Below are positions 61,701 through 64,000 of a stretch of DNA of 64,000 nt, piece by piece. Source of the stretch: Amblyomma americanum (lineage: Eukaryota; Arthropoda; Arachnida; Ixodida; Ixodidae); NCBI RefSeq assembly GCF_052857255.1, contig NC_135500.1, positions 52,787,272 through 52,851,271 on the forward strand, in the 5' to 3' direction. Each line of letters begins with the position of its first letter. Positions within the stretch are counted from its first letter, which is position 1. A program made the position numbers and the translations under genes. The notes below the pieces were generated by a model that saw only the letters and a program-made list of their open reading frames with translations, did not search any database and was not told the DNA's origin.

Positions 61701-64000
61701 TCTTCGCCTTGTCTTCGCGCTGTTCCCTTTTCAGCAATGTTATACCAACTAGCCCGCAACAACACCCTCGTAAACATCATTTGTTCTACAACGGGCAGTT
61801 TCCCTTCCCATGTGTCAGCGCCTGTGTTGTTCGTTCCTCTCTTCGCCTTGTCTTCGCGCTGTTCCCTTTTCAGCAATGTTATACCAACTAACCCGCAACA
61901 ACACCCTCGTAAACTTCATTTGTTCTACAACGGGCACTTTCCCTTCCCATGTGTTAGCGGCTGTTTTGTATTTTCCGCTCTTCGTCTTGAGTTCGCGCTG
62001 TTCTCTTTTCACCAATGTTATAACTAGCGCGCAACAACACCCTCGTAAACTTCATTTCTTCCACAACGGGCACTTTCCCTTCCCATGTGCCAGCGCCTGT
62101 GTTGTACGTTCCTCTCTTCGCCTTGTCTTCGCGCTGTTGCCTTTTCAGCAATGTTATAACTAGCCCGCAACAACACCCTCGTAAACTTCATTTCTTTCAC
62201 AACGGGCACGTTCCCTTCCCATGTGTCAGCGCCTGTGTTGTACGTTCCTCTCTTCGCCTTGTCTTCGCGCTGTTTCCTTTTCAGCAATGTTATAACAACT
62301 AGCCAGCAACAACACCCTCGTAAACTTAATTTCTTTCACAACAGGCACTTTCCTTTCCCATGTGTCAGCGCCTGTTTTGTACGTTCCTCTCTTCGTCTTG
62401 AGTTCGCGCTGTTCGCTTTTTAGCAATGTTATACCAACTAGACCGCAACAACACCCTCGTAAGCTTCATTTCTTCTACAACGGGCACTTCCCTTTCCCAT
62501 GCGATAGCGGCTGTCTTGGACGTTCCTCTCTTCGTCTTGTGTTCGCGCTGTTCCCTTTTCAGCAATGTTATACTAACTAGCCCGCTACAACACCCTCGTA
62601 AACATCATTTGTTCTACAACGCACACTTTCCCTTCCCATGTGTCAGCGCCTGTGTTGTACGTTCCTCTCTTCGTCTTGAGTTCACGCTGTTCCTTTTTCA
62701 GCAATGTTATACCAACTAGGTCGCAACAACACCCTCGTAAACTTAATTTGTTCTACAACGGGCACTTTCCCTTCCCATGTGTCAGCGCCTTTGTTGTACG
62801 TTCCTCTCTTCGCCTTGTCTTCGCGCTGTTCCCTTTTCAGCAATGTTATACCAACTAGCCCGCAACAACACCCTCGCAAACATCATTTGTTCTTCAACGG
62901 GCACTTTCCCTTCCCATGTGTCAGCGCCTGTGTTGTACGTTCCTCTATTCGCATTGTCTTCGCGCTGTTCCCTTTTCAGCAATGTTATACCAACTAGCCC
63001 GACACAACACCCTCGTAAACTTCATTTGTTCTACAACGGGCACTTTCCCTTCCCATGTGTCAGCGCCTGTGTTGTACGTTCCTCTCTTCGCCTTGTCTTT
63101 GCGCTGTTCCCTTTTCAGCAATGTTATAACAACTAGCTCGCAATAACACCCTCGTAAACTTCATTTCTTTCACAACGGGCACATTCCCTTCCCATGTGTC
63201 AGCGCCTGTCTTGTACGTTCCTCTCTTCGCCTTGTCTTCGCGCTGTTTCCTTTTCAGCAATGTTATAACAACTAGACCGCAACAACACCCTCCTAAACTT
63301 AATTTCTTTCACAACAGGCACTTCCCTTCCCATGTGTCAGCGCCTGTTTTTTACGTTCCTCTCTTCGTCTTGAGTTCGCGCCGTTCTCTTTTCAGCAATG
63401 TTATACCAACTAGCCGGCAGCAACACCCTCGTAAACTTCATTTCTTTCACAACGGGCACTTTCCCTTCCCATGTGTCAGCGCCTGTGTTGTACATTCCTC
63501 TCTTCGTCTTGAGTTCGCGCTGTTTCCTTTTCAGCAATGTTATACCAACTAGCCCGCAACAACACCCTGATAAACTTCATTTCTTTCACAACGGGCACTT
63601 TCCCTTCCCATGTGTCAGCGCCTGTGTTGTACGCTCCTCTCTTCGCCTTGTCTTCGCGCTGTTCCCTTTTCTGCAATGTTATACCAACTAGCCCGCAACA
63701 ACGCCCTCGTAAACTTCATTTGTTCTACAACGGGCACTTTCCCTTCCCATGTCTCATCGCCTGTGTGGTACGTTCCTCTCTTCGCCTTGTCTTCGCGCTG
63801 TTCCCTTTTCAGCAATGTTATAACAAATAGCCCGCAACAACACCCTCGTAAACTTCATTTCTTTCACAACGGGCACTTTCCCTTCCCATGTGTAAGCGCC
63901 TGTCTTGTACTTTCCTCTCTTCGCCTTGTCTTCGCGCTGTTTCCATTTCAGCAATGTTATACCAACTAGACCGCAACAACACCCTCGTAAACTTCATTTC
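55687..64000 (+). repeat. 10,540-bp higher-order repeat, copy 2 (cut by window end)
   Basis: 8,314 bases of the second copy are present. Comparison with copy 1 turned up one difference, GCGATAGCGG at 49331-49340 against GCGACAGCGG at 59871-59880 (T at 49334, C at 59874). Even private oddities are shared: CCTGTTTTTTTACG with an extra T near 47119 and 57659, TCAGGGCCTG near 47809 and 58349, AATGGTATAAC near 48147 and 58687, AACGCACAC near 52079 and 62619. Either the duplication is extremely recent or the assembly placed one copy twice. Confidence 0.9.

Larger units (their letters stand above)
1..64000 (+). repeat. 139-bp satellite DNA array filling the window
   Basis: Seen directly: the landmarks CTAGCCCGC, CTCGTAAACTT, CAACGGGCACTT, CCCATGTGTCAGCGCCTG, GTACGTTCCTCTCTTCG and CCTTTTCAGCAATGTTATA recur in this order every 139 bases from the first base to the last, always on the + strand. 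The window opens at monomer position 10 when CTAGCCCGC is taken as position 1, and ends inside another monomer, so the array extends beyond both ends. There are about 460 monomers, most exactly 139 bp. A recurrent 136-bp form and rare 134, 138 and 140-bp forms exist. No unrelated sequence longer than a few bases was found. Known from satellite families: arrays of this size belong to centromeric, pericentromeric or subtelomeric heterochromatin. Which of these applies is inference. A cellular function cannot be read from the sequence. Confidence 0.98.

Noticed and set aside
1..64000. CRISPR array
   Set aside because: Units are contiguous 139-bp repeats with no constant short repeat alternating with unique spacers, and no cas-like gene is present.
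1..64000. Prokaryotic or plasmid sequence, or rDNA intergenic spacer subrepeats
   Set aside because: A 64-kb gene-free tandem array is not seen in prokaryotes. No rRNA gene flank is present and spacer subrepeat blocks are far shorter.
1..64000. Telomeric repeats or a subtelomeric end
   Set aside because: No short telomere-type motif tract was seen at either edge. The array simply runs off both ends.
1..64000. Terminal inverted repeats or target-site duplications of a transposon-derived satellite
   Set aside because: No inverted termini longer than 7 bp and no transposase remnant were found in the monomer or HORs.

Overview
The whole 64,000-base window is one uninterrupted tandem satellite array. 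The basic unit is 139 bp, repeated head to tail about 460 times in a single orientation. I found no protein-coding gene, RNA gene, mobile element or unique sequence, and neither edge of the array lies inside the window. Array size, monomer length, nested higher-order repeats (HORs) and the absence of genes point to constitutive heterochromatin of a eukaryote: a centromeric, pericentromeric, subtelomeric or sex/B-chromosome block. I do not recognise the monomer, so I name no organism. A representative monomer is about 49% GC, 67% pyrimidine on the + strand, and keeps 8 CpGs per 139 bp (observed/expected about 1.1). That suggests little germline CpG methylation or very recent amplification.

Layout. 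(1) 1-9.6 kb: a patchwork of short local duplications (blocks offset by 2,777/2,638 bp and by about 4,168 bp, a 970/831-bp tandem pair, a 695-bp pair). (2) 9.6-30.0 kb, 'left domain': a HOR with a 15-monomer backbone whose successive copies are 23, 15, 24, 9, 25 and 15 monomers long. It ends in a 12-monomer (1,665-bp) tandem pair. (3) 30.0-33.5 kb: irregular monomers with many private changes and no close HOR. (4) 33.5-45.1 kb, start of the 'right domain': duplicated blocks at offsets of 3,888 and 4,165 bp, 695-bp pairs and a 1,250-bp (9-monomer) tandem. (5) 45.15-64 kb: a 10,540-bp segment followed directly by a second, nearly identical copy that runs off the window. Nested in each copy are a 1,386-bp (10-monomer) tandem and a pair of blocks 5,686 bp apart.

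How it works as a unit. Nothing here acts as a gene set. The signal is the history of amplification. Offsets between related blocks repeatedly change by exactly one or more 139-bp monomers, and the junctions are in-register hybrid monomers. Both are marks of unequal exchange or template switching between out-of-step repeats. The many short open frames (66-126 codons) follow from the monomer: 139 = 1 (mod 3), and its common stop codons share one phase. They are not annotated as genes.

Coordinates of blocks were placed by eye from diagnostic variants and are good to about one monomer, unless a junction is given explicitly.
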